From Enoplolaimus lenunculus (lineage: Eukaryota; Nematoda; Enoplea; Enoplida; Thoracostomopsidae): DNA of 64,000 bases. The DNA lies in NCBI GenBank assembly GCA_030248215.1, contig JASANG010000558.1, forward strand, positions 234,022 to 298,021. Reading direction: 5' to 3'. Shown in pieces: positions 11,501 through 23,875 of the stretch. The notes below the pieces were generated by a model. That model worked only from the letters and a program-made list of their open reading frames with translations. It was not told the origin of the DNA and ran no database searches. Each line of letters begins with the position of its first letter. Position 1 is the first letter of the stretch. The position numbers were made by a program, and so were the translations under genes.

Positions 11501-14500
11501 AAATATTTGTTTTGATTTTTTTAATTTTAGGCTTGCTAAATACGACGTGGTTATAACTTCATACGGTATTGTACAGTCTGAGATTGATATCCAGCGTAAA
11601 CCAGATGCGAATAATAATGGTGATAACGACTGTGATGTTTCGGTAAGACTAGATTCTCGACAGCCTTAAATTTTCGTGCTTAGCTGAAATTTTTTACTTT
11701 TTGTTCACAACGTTTCTTGGGAATTGTCGTGATTTCAGTAAGAAATCAAACTTCATTTCAAATAATAGCTGTTAGTGATAATTTGCTATAATTTTGTGGT
11801 TACATAGGTTTCAGTAATAACTGTGTTTCTTGGTTTGCTGAGTGGTATCGCCTTTAACAGACGTCATTGTGCTCTAGTATTATAATTTTGTGGTATGTGA
11901 CTGTTTAACATGGATTTAAATTTTTAATGATAAAGATCCGACAAACGATACTAAAACCGATTGATGTTTTCCGTCGTGTTGGATATTTGGTTGCACTCTA
12001 TTAAATCCGCAAACAGTTGAATTTTCAACTGAACAAATTAAGTAATGTTGACATGAAAAACAGATTAAAGATCCGTCTCCTAGTAAATAATCCTGGGACA
12101 ACTACAGTGATATTTAGTTACGTTAATGAATTTGGTGTTTTATTTCAGGCCAACAGTGAACACTGTGCATCACCGTTACTTCAAATCGGATGGGCGCGAG
12201 TTATTCTTGACGAGGCCCATAACATCAAAAATAAAGACGCGAAAACGTCGCGCGCAGTCGCGCGGCTCCGTGCGGGGTCCCGTTTTGCTGTGACTGGGAC
12301 ACCGATTCATAACAAATTGGAAGAGTTTTATTCGTTGCTTAGGTTAATCATTTTACTCTTGCGTCACAGTGTTAACAATTACGGTATTTTGTGGTATTGC
12401 GGCTAAATGCGCCATTCTTAAAAATGGGATTTTGGAAATGTAAAGTTAGCACAATATTGAACTATTTCTGCCCTGAAATATTAGTAAAAAGTTTTCAGTG
12501 CTATTAGGCCCCAAAATTTGTATCACTTCAAGCAAAAATTTTGTTGTAAAATAATGTTCTCAAGTATTTCATTTTAGTGTACAGCCACTTTCGCATGTGT
12601 CTATTCTTGCAGCGAGAAATCGCAGCTACACTTGCACGAAATACATGCAGCGGCAAGTATTTGCAAGGAAACACCACTGACTTTCTTTCTGAATATTGAC
12701 ATGATTTTATACGAATAATTTGCAGCCGGCTGCAATAAATATCAAGCATAAGCTATAAATTTAGTATCAGTTTAGCCAATGATGATGAAATAATTTGACT
12801 TGCAAGACTATTCATATCGAATGAATTTTTGAAACAAATTGCTGCTGCATGTTTCAAGAAGGTTTTACTAAATTTTCTGTCGATTTAGTGCTTAAAAGTG
12901 TAAAACTAGTCCCGTCAACATCGCCGTAAACTGCGTAATGTCAAATAGTTTAATATTTGAATTCAGCTTCTTGGAGAAACGCTTGCAACACAGTTTCCGA
13001 TTGACCAATAAAGTACAGTTGCAAGAAATTCAAGCGACTTGCAATGAATTCACACGTGCGAACTAACAATAAAAAATGAATTCCAGTGAGCAATTTGCAG
13101 GTGCAAGAACTGCAAAGCTATTTTGTGACCGAACTTGCACATGCAAATTGCACGTTCAAGTTCTTGCTATAAAAACTTGCGCGAATGAATAGGGTATAAT
13201 TATAGATTATATTGCTACTTATTTTTTCAGATTTCTCCGCTGTGCTCCGTTTGACGAATACGAAGTTTTCAAGAATTATATTGCATCTGCTGATAAGTCA
13301 GGTAAAATATTTTGAAAGAAATAAAGTTTCAAAATATCTCGCATGTTCAGCCCCCCTTGTTCGAAAAATCTCCTTGGTATGAAATTATACTTCTAAAATC
13401 GGAAATAAAAAGGTTGGTTAGGTAGGGGTTCGCTGCGGGAGGGTGGAGGCCCCACTTAACAACCCCCCACTGAAGATTTTCCCATCGGTTTATCCCTGCT
13501 CAAGATTTCACTTCCGGTTTATTTTCCGTTCCTTACATTTTTGGGAAAACATTATCAGTATGAATTAAACGTGCATTCTCGTTTCGATCATATGTCTTAT
13601 ATATATTTGATCTGTGTTAATTATTTTTATGGTTGTTTTTGACTATGTGCTTAGTTGTAGGCGTTACGTTACTCTGGCTAGTGTGGCTAGTGTAACTGAC
13701 GCTTTACTGAACTCTGCAACCCACCACCAGAAATTTTCCCCCGATTGCGAACTGGGGCCCCCGGTTGATACCCCAGTCCGCCGCCGCGACCCAGCGCATG
13801 CCCAGGTAAAGCGTCACTGCTAAGTTTCCGCTCACAACCCCCCTTCCGGGGAACCTGGGAGCATGTGCGAAAAAGCCACACCACTCGAGATTGGGCAAAC
13901 GAGATTCCATAAAATGATAGTTACGTTACTGAATAAGGAGTTACTGCAGCTATCATATCGAATTCTTTGTATCCATAACATACAATGTTTAGTGTTACTG
14001 TTAACTGTGTTAGATGTTATAATAACTTAACTCTGAACTTAAATCTGGTTTACCGTTTATTTAGACAGAGCAAATGACCGACTAAAAACGTTAGTGAAAG
14101 CTTTAATGTTGCGCCGTAGCAAAACTGATATCAATCCTGAGACAGGGAAGGCTCTAGTAAGTTTTTGGATTAACCTTAGAAGGTGATAGAATACCTACAA
14201 TAATGACGGGAAGGGTTTTGGTTTTGTTTGACACATCACTGTTATACATTGTTGTTGTTGGATATAACGAGGTAAGGGGAAGTAGTGTTTAACTTTACCT
14301 ACAGATAATGATGTCACTAAGTGCACGATATTCAACGCTCGTTCGTTTTAATTTGTGTTTTTCTATTTTTTAACTATTTTTAAATACCTGTAGCTCAATT
14401 ACATTTTATGCACTTTTATGGTCATTGGCTTAACGAACAATTTTCATAAACATAACGTAGTATTCTATCAAACGTATCTGCTTATTATGAGAAAGATTAT

Positions 14501-17500
14501 TTGTATTAAGTTGCGAGAAATGGGTGTGAACCCACACAGGATTCTTATGGCATTATGTATCCTATGTAGAAATTATCGCACTTCTATTGTTTGCTACATT
14601 ATTCCCAGGGAAATGCGGTCAAAAGTTGGGTTAGCATAAGCGTGACTGCACACAATCATGACATTATTTATTTATTTATTTCATTGTTGCATTTTATTGA
14701 ATGTAGGTTCACTTACCGGCGAAAAGCTACGAGACATATTTGTTGGATTTCAGTGAGGCGGAGCGAAAATTGTATGATAAACTGTTTGAAGCTTCTCGGT
14801 AAGCGATGGCATGCAAGAATGTTATAAAATAATTATTTAACTTTTCGTTTGAGTTTTAAGCCCTATTCACACGTGCAATTTTTTGCTGCGAGAACTTGCA
14901 GCTGCAACTTGCACTTGCAAGTTTTTTACAAAATCTCGTTCAAAAAACTTGCAGCTGCAAATAATTCAGTAAAAATCAAAGCTAGAAATTTAGTTCACAT
15001 GTGTGAATAACTATGCAATTTCAATGAACTTATTGCACCCGCTTTCTCATTGGCTGATGAAAAAATGCAAGTTCTGTGTGCAATTTGCAGCTGCAAGTTC
15101 TCGCAGCAAAAACTTGTTCGTTTGAATAGGGCTTTAATGAGGAGACAGCATGATGTAATTGACTGTGCCCGAATATCATCAAAACTTGATTACGGTTATG
15201 AATGTTGAATCACAAAATTGTAATTGATTTTCAATTTGCGATTGGATTCAGATTAAAAGTCGAAGAATTTGTAAAGAGTTCGTATGTGCGTGAATTTGAA
15301 AAAGATGCTGTCACAAGCGGACGCGCTACGCATGAGAATCTCGGGTACAAAAACCCGTTTATCAAAAGTGAGCAGATCTGATTTCTTGACCTACCATCTC
15401 ACAAGTTGTTATTATCTCTCGATGAGCTTGTTTCAATCTGTTTGAATAAATGCCTTGAAACACTGCTCTGTCTTTCTTGCAGGTTTGACTCTTTATTTGT
15501 ATAAGTGAACAAGCTGTTTTTAGTTTTTTAAGTGGTAACCAGATAGAATAATAAATTAAACGTTTGTTCAGCATTCTAAGTGATGCTTGTAGTAAAATGA
15601 TTTTTCAGTAGGTGGCTCACCCTCCTGAAGGTGCGCAGCGCTTATCAGTTATCATCAATCTAAAGTTAGAACAGGTTGACCTAATTGTGTTTCGGATCTG
15701 AAATTTTGTCTTCGAGCAAGATGGACAAATTACATAATCTGTGCTAAATTTAGAACTTTTAAGTGCGAACGTTACAAGGATATTGTGTTATACATTTATT
15801 TGAGAATAGAAATTGACCTTACATAAAATTAAGAAGCTCATGAACGAATGAGAACCTTATTATACGTCATTATGGTGACGTGATTTGTAGAAATTGCTAA
15901 TGGCGGAGCCAGTGGTCGCAAAAGTGCATCCAACTTCATGAAAATGAACGACATTTTGGTAATGTTACTCAGATTACGCCAGGCATGTTGTCACTTTTCG
16001 CTACTCAAAGAGGTTAGAATTTGCTTATTGTTATAAAGCAAGTTTTCAAATTTTAGGAGAGACTGCATAAAACACCAAGTCATTCTGCTACATAATGCAC
16101 TGTTCAAACAACAAGTGATAACTTTTGAAAAGAAAAATTATTCTCAAAAATTAAAAAATGTAAGCTTGAATTAGATGTGACCCGAGGCCGAATCCCCGTA
16201 TCTCGGGTCCGTGGGCATACATACGATGTTGTGGACAAGGCTAGAAAAAATCAGATAATCGAAAGATGAAATAATATAGGCGGTGAGGATTTTACTTAGA
16301 TGCTGGTTTCTGTTGAAACTATTGCTTCCACTTGAATTAGCTGTGGTTCTAGATTGAATTTAAGGTTGAAAAAATATTATAATTTTTATTTTGTCAACTG
16401 GCATTTATAGGGTGTCAATATTGAAATGTTGGCCGATGACGGAGCGGACACTGATCTTATGTCGCGTATGAATCAAATGTCGTTGCTTGATGCAGATGAA
16501 AATATGGCAACCGAAGCGAGCAAACCTGGCGTTGAAACTTATTTTGAACGCCATTATAAAAGCACTAAGGTACGTACATGGGTCGAAATTTGTGAGTGCT
16601 GGTTGCCAACGGTTGTTTTTTTGTGTTGTTTTGTAATTACAAATAGTAGCGAACGTCTATACGCAATAAAAGAATACTAAAGACATCAAATTTAACCATG
16701 CATCGACGTTGTGCTGCTATGATTCGTGACTACAACACTGTAATAATTGATTTTCGATTTCTAGCTACGCGCAATTCTCAAACGATTGGCCAACATTTTG
16801 GAATCTGGTGATGCTAAATGGTTTGTTGCTTTTAAATTTCGCTTTTCATGTTTAGCACAACATTTTTGTTGCGAAAAAATTTCACAACTACGAAAATTGT
16901 CAAAATTTCAACGTTTCATCAATATAGTAAACGTTGTCAACCTGGATCTCGACAGTGTATTGTTTAAACACAAAGCTCTTGAGATTATGTGCGTAAAGAA
17001 AATAACTTATAAAAGCAAGTAGCACATTGGTCTATTAGCCAACCGCCAACATTGCTGGGCGAGCTTAAAACACTTATAGAATGGTATATAAGGATTTTAA
17101 ATAACTTACAAACGAGTTTGAAACTTCTCTAGAGGTGGCCAAAATGTTTAGGGGGTGCTGCTGAGCCCATCCGGTTAGGCCGATGGCACGCAGTTACAAA
17201 ACTCATTTAAACATCAAAAATTGGCTCAGTGTTGATTATTATAAAAGCTGTTTCATTGTTAGAATAGATGAATGTATTTAGACAAATCTTTTGATATTAG
17301 TTTGATGCGGATATCAATAATTATTGTTGCTACCGTTTGTAGTGTCATATTCAGTCAATGGGTGAAATTTTTGGACATCGTTGGTATGTTTTTACATCGG
17401 CGTCAAATTGCATACAGCCGGATTACGGGTGACGTACCACCAGCGGAACGAACTGAAGTTGTAAATGCGTTTAATCGTGGCGATGGGAAACGTGTCATGC

Positions 17501-19660
17501 TGATATCATTGACTGCAGGCGGTGTTGGTTTGAATTTGATTGGCGGATCACATTTGATGTTGGTTGATTTGCATTGGTACGTTTGCGAATGCAGTTTAGA
17601 AGGGTTGCTGCTTTATAGTGTTGAAATAGCTCGAGCATGTAATAGCCTGTTAGTAATAGGTTTTCAAACATACAAACTGTGACAACTGTGGATTTAACAT
17701 TCACATAACTGGAAAAGGTAAATCAAACGCAAAATTGTGGTAGGTTTCGAAGATCATCATTCCTCAGTGGTTACTTCGACAGTTTTAAAGATTACTAAGT
17801 TGTTACATTTTTAAACTATTTACGGTTGCTTGAAAATTTAATTTCAGGAATCCAGCGCTCGAAATGCAAGCTTCCGATCGCATTCATCGACTAGGACAGA
17901 CAAAGGATGTTGTTGTCCACAAGTAAGATGTACTCGCGTACACTACCTATTATACAAAACAGACAGATCGCCGTTGCAGGAATGGCCACGTTTTTCTATT
18001 TTTCCGAAGGGGTCGAAAAAATATTTTCAGGTTTGGTTTCAAGGTATGTATGGGTGTCATTTCACGCACATCAAGAGAGTGAAAGTGACAACACAGAAAG
18101 CGAGTCACCGCAGGTAAGAATACAACCCAATCAGACATGTAAAAATCAAAGCCAGAGGTCAAAATATTGTTGGATGCAAAAGAAGGAATGTGATTAATTG
18201 TATAGACATATCGGAATGAGAATTGGTTGCGGTTATTCGCATGGTGCAGTGGTAGCATTATTGGTTCGAGCGCAAGATGTCCGAATTTCGATTCCTTGTG
18301 TGGCCCTAAAATTTTGCAAACTTCCTACCGTGTCATTTCGGCCGTATACTTCTGACATTAATATTAAGGTCCCGTCGAAATAGGCGTTACAAAAACATAG
18401 ATTCAGAGTGTTAGGATTCGCGATCAAACACGATTTTTAGCCACAAGACAAAAAACCCGAGATTCGAATTCCGGTGTGGTACTAAACATTCGACAGGCAC
18501 CGCAGCATTCCGACGTCGCCGTAGATGAATATTTTGTTTTGTTCGCAGTAAACAGGCATTGCCTGTGTAGCAGAGACGTAGTTTAATTTGACTTCTGACT
18601 TAAGCCTATACTGCCTTGGCGCATGTACTAAGTAAAAAAATTTCGATAGATATTTCCGTGTGCATATTAATTTTCCAGTCCATGAAATATTTTATGGCAA
18701 TTTTTATTTATTGAAATCAAATTTTCATCTTATCGTAAATAACAGAAAAATCAATTGAAACTGATGTTTGTATCGATACCTGACATGTTTGGAACTGAAG
18801 CTGTAAACTTACATTGGGTACAATGTGATGCAAAGCTCATGCCACGATGTTTTTGTGGCCTAAGCTACGAGGAATACAAAATGTGTGTAGGAAAAAAATT
18901 TTTGAGTTAAAATACGCAAAATAAAAGTCGAAATTTTGGGCCTTACAAACGCCTGCCATAAGGATTACTGTTTATTTTTGAAAAATCTTTTGTGTGTGTA
19001 TTGTGATTGGTAGGTTGAAGAAGGTTTTCTATCAGGTCGATATTCATGGGAATAACTTTTTGTTATTCGCATTAAGAATGACACGATATATACATAGGGA
19101 ACACTACGTTGTTCCTATGATTTGTATTTTGCAGATTTCTTGTGAAAAGCACAATAGAAGAGCGAATATTGGAACTGCAAGAGAAGAAGAAACAACTCGC
19201 TGCCAATCTTGTTTCCGGGTAAGTCTTGTATGATGAGATTGTCATTTTAAATTTTTATATTTTCAAATTGCAGATATTTGCAGGTGAAAGCTTACTACTG
19301 CATTATGTTAATATGGATTTGCAACTTGAATGGCGTTAATTTTTTCGACAGCTTTTATGTTGAGTTACTGGGATATAGTTTTCTTATTTAAGTGCAAGTC
19401 TGAAGCATTTGAATAAACTTCGAATGGAAGATTTGGTGCGACTATTTGAGTTGGAAAAACCAGTTTTGCCTGCCGCTAGAAAGCCGTCTGAAAGACATGC
19501 ATCAGCCAACGAGTCGTCCTATGATAAAGTGCCACAGGATCGTGTTATTTTTCCACCGGCACAGTTTGTACCCACAAGTCAGACAAGAATAGACCGCTAT
19601 GGTAGCAATAATTCTTCGAAGCCTGATAGCAAAACTGTGACAGAAGTAGTGCTGGATTAA
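5549..19660 (+). CDS. TTF2: Transcription termination factor 2 / Lodestar-like SNF2 ATPase
   Basis: Family members are dsDNA-dependent ATPases that release RNA polymerase II transcripts and are needed in mitosis. The phases of 23 exons agree: 5549-5690, 6092-6234, 6423-6560, 6702-7448, 8063-8162, 8715-8978, 9220-9319, 9704-9843, 10720-10848, 11052-11205, 11531-11642, 12149-12342, 13231-13301, 14065-14156, 14707-14798, 15252-15367, 15891-16012, 16411-16569, 16765-16820, 17343-17576, 17848-17922, 19135-19218, 19393-19660. The product is 1243 aa (human about 1160). Motifs in order: hydrophilic N-terminus with a Glu tract (about 264-330); motif I DDMGLGKT (about 593); DEAH (744-747); [10 protein letters not shown]; helicase-[25 protein letters not shown]; motif [19 protein letters not shown] (about 1111). 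No N-terminal GRF zinc finger is visible. About 70 residues follow the point where human TTF2 ends ([12 protein letters not shown]). The start is the first ATG of exon 1; the N-terminal exons are less certain than exons 5-23. AATAAA occurs at 20231. Confidence 0.93.
7068..7200 (+). repeat. GAA/GAG trinucleotide run coding for a Glu tract in TTF2 exon 4
   Basis: A purine-only run of GAA, GAG and GAC codons encodes about 45 acidic residues, almost all Glu with a short Asp-rich interruption (VDDD). It is in frame and lies within an exon whose ends splice in phase. The antisense poly-Ser, poly-Phe and poly-Leu ORFs are shadows. Length variation is likely at such a repeat. Confidence 0.9.
7449..8062. 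other. TTF2 intron 4 with a family-G-like end
   Basis: CAGGGTGCAAACCGGAACTG begins at about 7470, just after the donor, so a G-type element end sits 20 bases into the intron. Similar A-rich segments with gccgattgtgcag-like text recur at 25482-25868. No exon is seen. Confidence 0.5.
8395..8660. repeat. C-rich segment in TTF2 intron 5
   Basis: A C/G-rich block in an AT-rich intron, with phrases such as GCCCCCTCAAAATTATTATC and GGGGGTGACCCCTCAAATCC. It resembles in style the C-rich blocks at 13330, 27500 and 37860. Its ends are not defined. An antisense ORF of 149 codons crosses it but has no recognisable domain. Confidence 0.4.
10050..10440. repeat. Repeat-rich part of TTF2 intron 8, with a half-copy of the 63 kb hairpin
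   Basis: GCCGTTCACAATAATTTCG and the following CTGCCACAAAATATACTAT (about 10122-10163) match one arm of the inverted repeat at 63033-63170. The interval is bounded by G-like text, GGAATCGGAACTCG near 10072 and GGAATTCCAATTTCACCCTG near 10419. Confidence 0.55.
12588..13196. mobile_element. Diverged family E element in TTF2 intron 12
   Basis: It opens with TTCGCATGTGTCTATTCTTG and GCAGCGAGAAATCGCAGC and ends with AAAACTTGCGCGAATGAATAGGG, inverted counterparts. CTTGCA/TGCAAG words recur throughout. It is longer than the other E copies and may be two copies fused. Confidence 0.5.
13330..13900. repeat. C-rich repeats in TTF2 intron 13
   Basis: Blocks rich in CCCCC/GGGGG (AGGCCCCACTTAACAACCCC; GAACTGGGGCCCCCGGTTGA) are arranged roughly inverted about an AT-rich centre. 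The motif GGGCCCCCGGTTGA recurs in RAB7 intron 4 at about 27786, so these are copies of one dispersed repeat. No coding evidence. Confidence 0.5.
14858..15134. mobile_element. Family E TIR element
   Basis: It begins AAGCCCTATTCACACGTGC and ends with the inverted form GTTTGAATAGGGCTT. Internally it holds multiple TGCAGCTGCAA palindromes, giving two large hairpin-like halves. It lies in TTF2 intron 15, 59 bases after the exon. Copies occur at 40288, 45581, 50550 and 57277. Confidence 0.75.
17923..19134. other. TTF2 intron 21, 1.2 kb
   Basis: A 96-codon ORF starts near the donor but matches nothing and would break the conserved join VVVHK/FLVKST, so it is treated as intronic. The intron also holds a tRNA-like segment (18233-18306) and a second B-box-like motif, GAGATTCGAATTCCGG, at about 18458. 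The rest shows nothing. Confidence 0.6.
18233..18306 (+). repeat. tRNA-like segment, probable SINE head
   Basis: The A-box-like ATGGTGCAGTGGTAGCATTA is followed 35 bases later by the B-box-like ATTTCGATTCC. Spacing fits an internal pol III promoter, but a clean cloverleaf does not form. It lies inside a TTF2 intron on the same strand. Confidence 0.5.
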
Positions 19661-20230
19661 AGGGAAACGACAGATTTAGCTACGTAATTACTTTTGAAGC
19701 TTGTTTTTGGCGGAACTTTTGTAGTATATTCTGTGCAGTGGTGTCTTTTGCTTGAACGTAACAGTAATGGTGGCCTTCAAGTTTCAAATTATCATTCTGT
19801 TTGTGAGCACCGGATATTGAATAATTGGAAATTTTTCAATGTTGAACCCAAAGTAGACATGAATTTTACAAAAATACGTTTTCGTTAAGCTTGTAGGTAT
19901 AATATTTTCTTTAATGTAAGATGTTTTTGTGACTCTTAAAATTGTCGCGTGCATTAAAAGCTGAAGTCTAAACATAAGCCTAAGCCTCCCAGTCTTTAAG
20001 TAACCCCGGTCTTCCTGTCTTTCAGAGTACAGGGCTCTATAATTAACATTGGATCCGTTTTCTATCAAGTATAAAATTTGTCATTGAATTCTGTGCAATA
20101 GCAAAGTCACTTGATCAAGGAGCAGCCGAAAATTTGTTTGCGTTCCCGGTAAAAACCGGTATCCGTGTGCGATCTGATTCCAGAAATTTGTTTATTTTTG
20201 TGCGATTGCATAGTTTAGTATCGGTAGAAA

Positions 20231-20236
20231 AATAAA
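20231..20236 (+). terminator. Possible poly(A) signal for TTF2
   Basis: AATAAA lies 571 bases after the TTF2 stop, in AT-rich DNA. Another AATAAA is at about 20384. No closer canonical hexamer was noticed. Which one is used cannot be told. Confidence 0.35.
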
Positions 20237-20704
20237 ACATGTTTTAAGAATTTATATCTACTTGAATATTCGTTTTCTGTGTCTTACTTTCAACATTAAT
20301 CTGCTTCCGTTATTTTTAATATCCGGCATACCCTGCAGGATTTGTAGTTTTAGACTGTACTATAATCTCGTTAAACTCGGATAAATAAATGATGTTTTAA
20401 TACTGTGGATATGATATGGAGCGCTCTATGTTTAATACGATGATTCGCAAGTCAGCAATGAAAATATTTTCAACTTTCGCGAAACCCCTAACTGTTAACA
20501 TGAATACCAGAGCCAGAGGTCAACGAAACTGGCCAGAGCCGGAGGTAAATCCGGAGGTGAGGCGCAATTAGGTAGTAAAGTGATGGTTAATCAGTTAATT
20601 TTAGCCAATATCTCAATAAGTTGTTACAGTTGTTTGGTTCTGTGCAAATTTTCTGCGAAATTTTGGAAATAATGTGCAACATTTTACTATCGAAATTATT
20701 CATT

Positions 20705-21112
20705 CGAATTAATAATTAACTCATCTAGAGTCAGCTCAACTCAGAGTAAGAATCAGTTCAACCCAAATTGAGTTAATCTTTAATAGAAAATATTCATTTC
20801 TCACATGAATATTTTCTATTTCCCCTGAGACCTACTTTTATGCTAGGATTCGAACTCCAGTGACTGAAGTGGGCGGCGTATACCATCACCACTCAGCTAT
20901 AGGAGCCTGACGTTCGAGCCCGAGGGGGCTCTCACGTCTTGTGGTGATTTAGTACTATGTATACGTGTTGCAATTGCTAAACACGGTGCGATACATAACG
21001 TACATACACTGCACTGAGTTGCCTACATGCAACTCAATGTGAGAAGGGGTTAATTCAGAAATAGCCAACTCGCTAGCTGAATTTATTAATCAACTAATTG
21101 GATTTTACAGTG
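20705..21112. mobile_element. Family B TIR element interrupted by a family A element
   Basis: The right end, GGATTTTACAGTG before TA, is a family B terminus. Left of the insert are B-type GAGTT/AACTC words (GAGTCAGCTCAACTCAGAG). The sequence resumes at 21050 with AATTCAGAAATAGCCAACTC, matching family B copy 42520-42799 (AATTCAGAAATAACCAACTC). The left terminus is eroded. Confidence 0.6.
20773..21053 (-). mobile_element. Family A element (TTAA-flanked, tRNA-like promoter), reverse orientation
   Basis: Reading the minus strand it starts TTAACCCCTTCTCACATTG and contains TAGCTGAGTGGTGATGG (A-box-like) and GAGTTCGAATCC (B-box-like). It ends near TTAA at 20773 after a small local rearrangement of the GAAAATATTCATGTGAG end. 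About 280 bp. Sister copies lie at 32010, 34738 and 41308. Confidence 0.8.
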
Positions 21113-21169
21113 TATAACGGAAACGGAAACCGATTTTTACCCGAAACGTATACAATTACTCCGTGCTGT

Positions 21170-21512
21170 CAGGGTACAACCGGAGGTCTGCCTCCGGCTC
21201 CGGCAGAAAATCGGCCTCCGGCTTCGGTAGAATATTTTCCGGACGTTCCGGCAATTTCGATAAAAAAATTTTGCATAATTTTGCAAAATTTATCTGTTTA
21301 GCGCGTTTTGTTTCACTTTTGTTACAATTTTCAGGAAAGAATTTCCGAAATTTCGCAGAAAATTAGCGTAAAACCAAACAACTTAACAACATATTACAGA
21401 TATTGAATAACTAATTAACCTTTATTTTTATTACCTAATTTCGCCTCACCTCCGGCTCCGAGAAGTTTCGTTGACCTCCGGCTCCTGTATTTTTCACCTC
21501 CGGTTGCACCCT
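21170..21512. mobile_element. Family G TIR element
   Basis: Starts CAGGGTACAACCGGAGG and ends CCTCCGGTTGCACCCTG, a near-perfect TIR. Several copies of CTCCGGC lie on the left side and the core is AT-rich. It is 343 bp, nearly the same length as the copy at 33320-33664, which supports a defined element. Confidence 0.75.
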
Positions 21513-22082
21513 GCTTGCTGTATATAATTTCAAACGCATAGCCTTTTGAGTTTTTCTCTCATCGTTTGTATTTTTGGAGTAGAAAACTCAGGCTATCAGT
21601 CTTTCCAGATGCAAAATTCGGGCTCGAACAGTATTTCTGGTGAGAAAATTCAGGCTAGCGCAGTTTTTCCGGAGGGCGGAATGTGGCCAACCGCCAACAG
21701 AATTGAAGCATGCAGAAATTCACGTGGCTTTAAAATTTTGCGGACGCACAACCGAAAATTTTGTGATTTCGAATGAACTTCAAATATTTCATATCGAACA
21801 AATCAGCATATTTGTAGCAAAACAAAAAATTGCGAAAACATACGTGATTTTTTAACTAAAGTTTGAGTGCCAAATAACAGACATTTCGGTATTTCTATAA
21901 CGGATAACGATTTTACAGGAAACGGAGATCCCTGTTACCAGGATGCAACCGGAATTCTGGTTCCGATATTTTCACTAAAAATTTAAATCAGTGTCATATA
22001 TATACTCTATATATAATTTATCATACGTTTCCAAGCTACAGTATCTGTTTCAGGATTTGGCATTTTAAATGGTGTTTTTACT

Positions 22083-22680
22083 AGGGTGCAACCGGAGGTA
22101 AAAAATGCCGTAGCCGGAGGTCAACGAAACTTGCCGAAGTCGGAGGTGACGCGAAATTAGGTCGTAAAATAATGGTTACTTTAAATTGGAGCCTATATCT
22201 GTAGTGTTAAGTTGTTTGGTTTTACGCTAATTTTCTGCGAAATTTCGTAATTCTTTCGTACAAATTGTGACATAAAACGAAACGCGCTAAACAGATAAAT
22301 CGAGCCCGATTTTCTGCCGGAGCCAAATCCGGTTGTACCGTGGTGTTTACGTATGTTTCAGTGTTCGATCATAATACACAATGAAGAACCAAATGTCTCG
22401 TAAGCAAGTATAAAACGCCCGTTGGGACAAATGTTCAACCGTCTTTATCATTTAACTCAAACAGAAATCGGTCATGTCTCAAAATTAAATAGCACTGAAC
22501 ACGGTGCAATAGGTGAAAATTTTCACAGCTGGAAAAATGTATCACAAGAGTTAAAACGAAACGCACCATACAAATTCGGTAAAACTATGCAAAATTCCAT
22601 TGCCGAAATCGCTGAAACCTCCGGCAAAAATTCTAGTGGAGCCGGAGGCCGGTTTTCTTCCGGAGCCGAAGGCATTAAGC
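22083..22680. mobile_element. Family G elements, one compact and one partial
   Basis: AGGGTGCAACCGGAGG at 22083 pairs with CCGGTTGTACCGTGG ending about 22341. A second partial copy follows at about 22483-22680 (AACCTCCGGCAAAAATTC, GGAGCCGGAGGCCGG). The ORF across the second part is made of repeat sequence. Confidence 0.6.
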
Positions 22681-23875
22681 TGAGTTCATGCTAGCAATTA
22701 TGCTATTCCTATATCCTACATGCTCTCAAAAGCCAACAAATCAGCATTTTTACTTTATAAGCAAGCGGGTGGTCCGTATAATCGTACTGCAGGATATAAA
22801 AACATGATATATGATATATACGATTCTTAAAAATTGAACCGAATACAATTACACAATTGTGTTTGAATCTTTAATACGCCCTATGTCACAACTTCATATC
22901 CGTCCAAAATTAAAAACCTAAAAACATAAAAAAACTACAGTATGATACATATATCTAAGCAGGCATTATATACGCCTCTGTTGATATTCGTTAACCTTGA
23001 CCCGTATAGTGTACGGCAAATTCCTCGCGATTGGATTAATGGTTTGCAAATTGTATTCAAATGATTAGCTATGTGCCTTTTTAATACAATCCGAGAATGT
23101 GTCGATCCCGTTATTGGGCAATAATTCGAATATTTAAAAACATGCTACAAAGTCAACTTAAACATTTTACTACAGTTACTCATCCCACAGATTTAATAGA
23201 CCATTATCGATATACATGATAAAACAATTAGAATATAACATTATAGCGTATAATTAAAAACAATTCCTGTAGTGCCGCGAATAAGAAAATGGTCTTTTTT
23301 AGTCCAATAGAAGTCAGCGTTTCCTAAATAGAATCTGCTAGTGGAGGATAAAGTCCTAGAGTTTATAAGACATACCAAAGCATAATGGCCTAGACGATTT
23401 AAATATGTAACACAGTCAGAAAACTCGCGTAAACTTTATTACATCCAGAAAAATGATTAACAGACATTGCAATCAACTAAAAATGCTTCGAAGCAAATCA
23501 GTTCTGCGAAAAGATATAAAAGAAGGAGGGTGTTGAATCCAACTAACATGAGGTGAATGAAAACTAAATAACAGTTCGTAACTGAATAACAGGAAGATAC
23601 CTTATAGAGAAACAAAATAAACATCAGTTCCAACACTCTTTTATTCGGGTCACAACAGTATTAATTTTACCGCTCGAAAATAATAATCATCTGCCGTTGC
23701 TAAAAACGTTCAAAACTTCAATTGAAAAGAAGATCAAAAAGCCAAAAGCAAAAAGCCGCCCTGAAACTGTTAGTTTCATTGAAGAGAAGTTACTTTGTGT
23801 GTCTTATGCTTTAGTAATAACGAAAAATTTGTTGCTAAATACAACATTAGTTAGATATCAGCATTAGGGTGGCGT

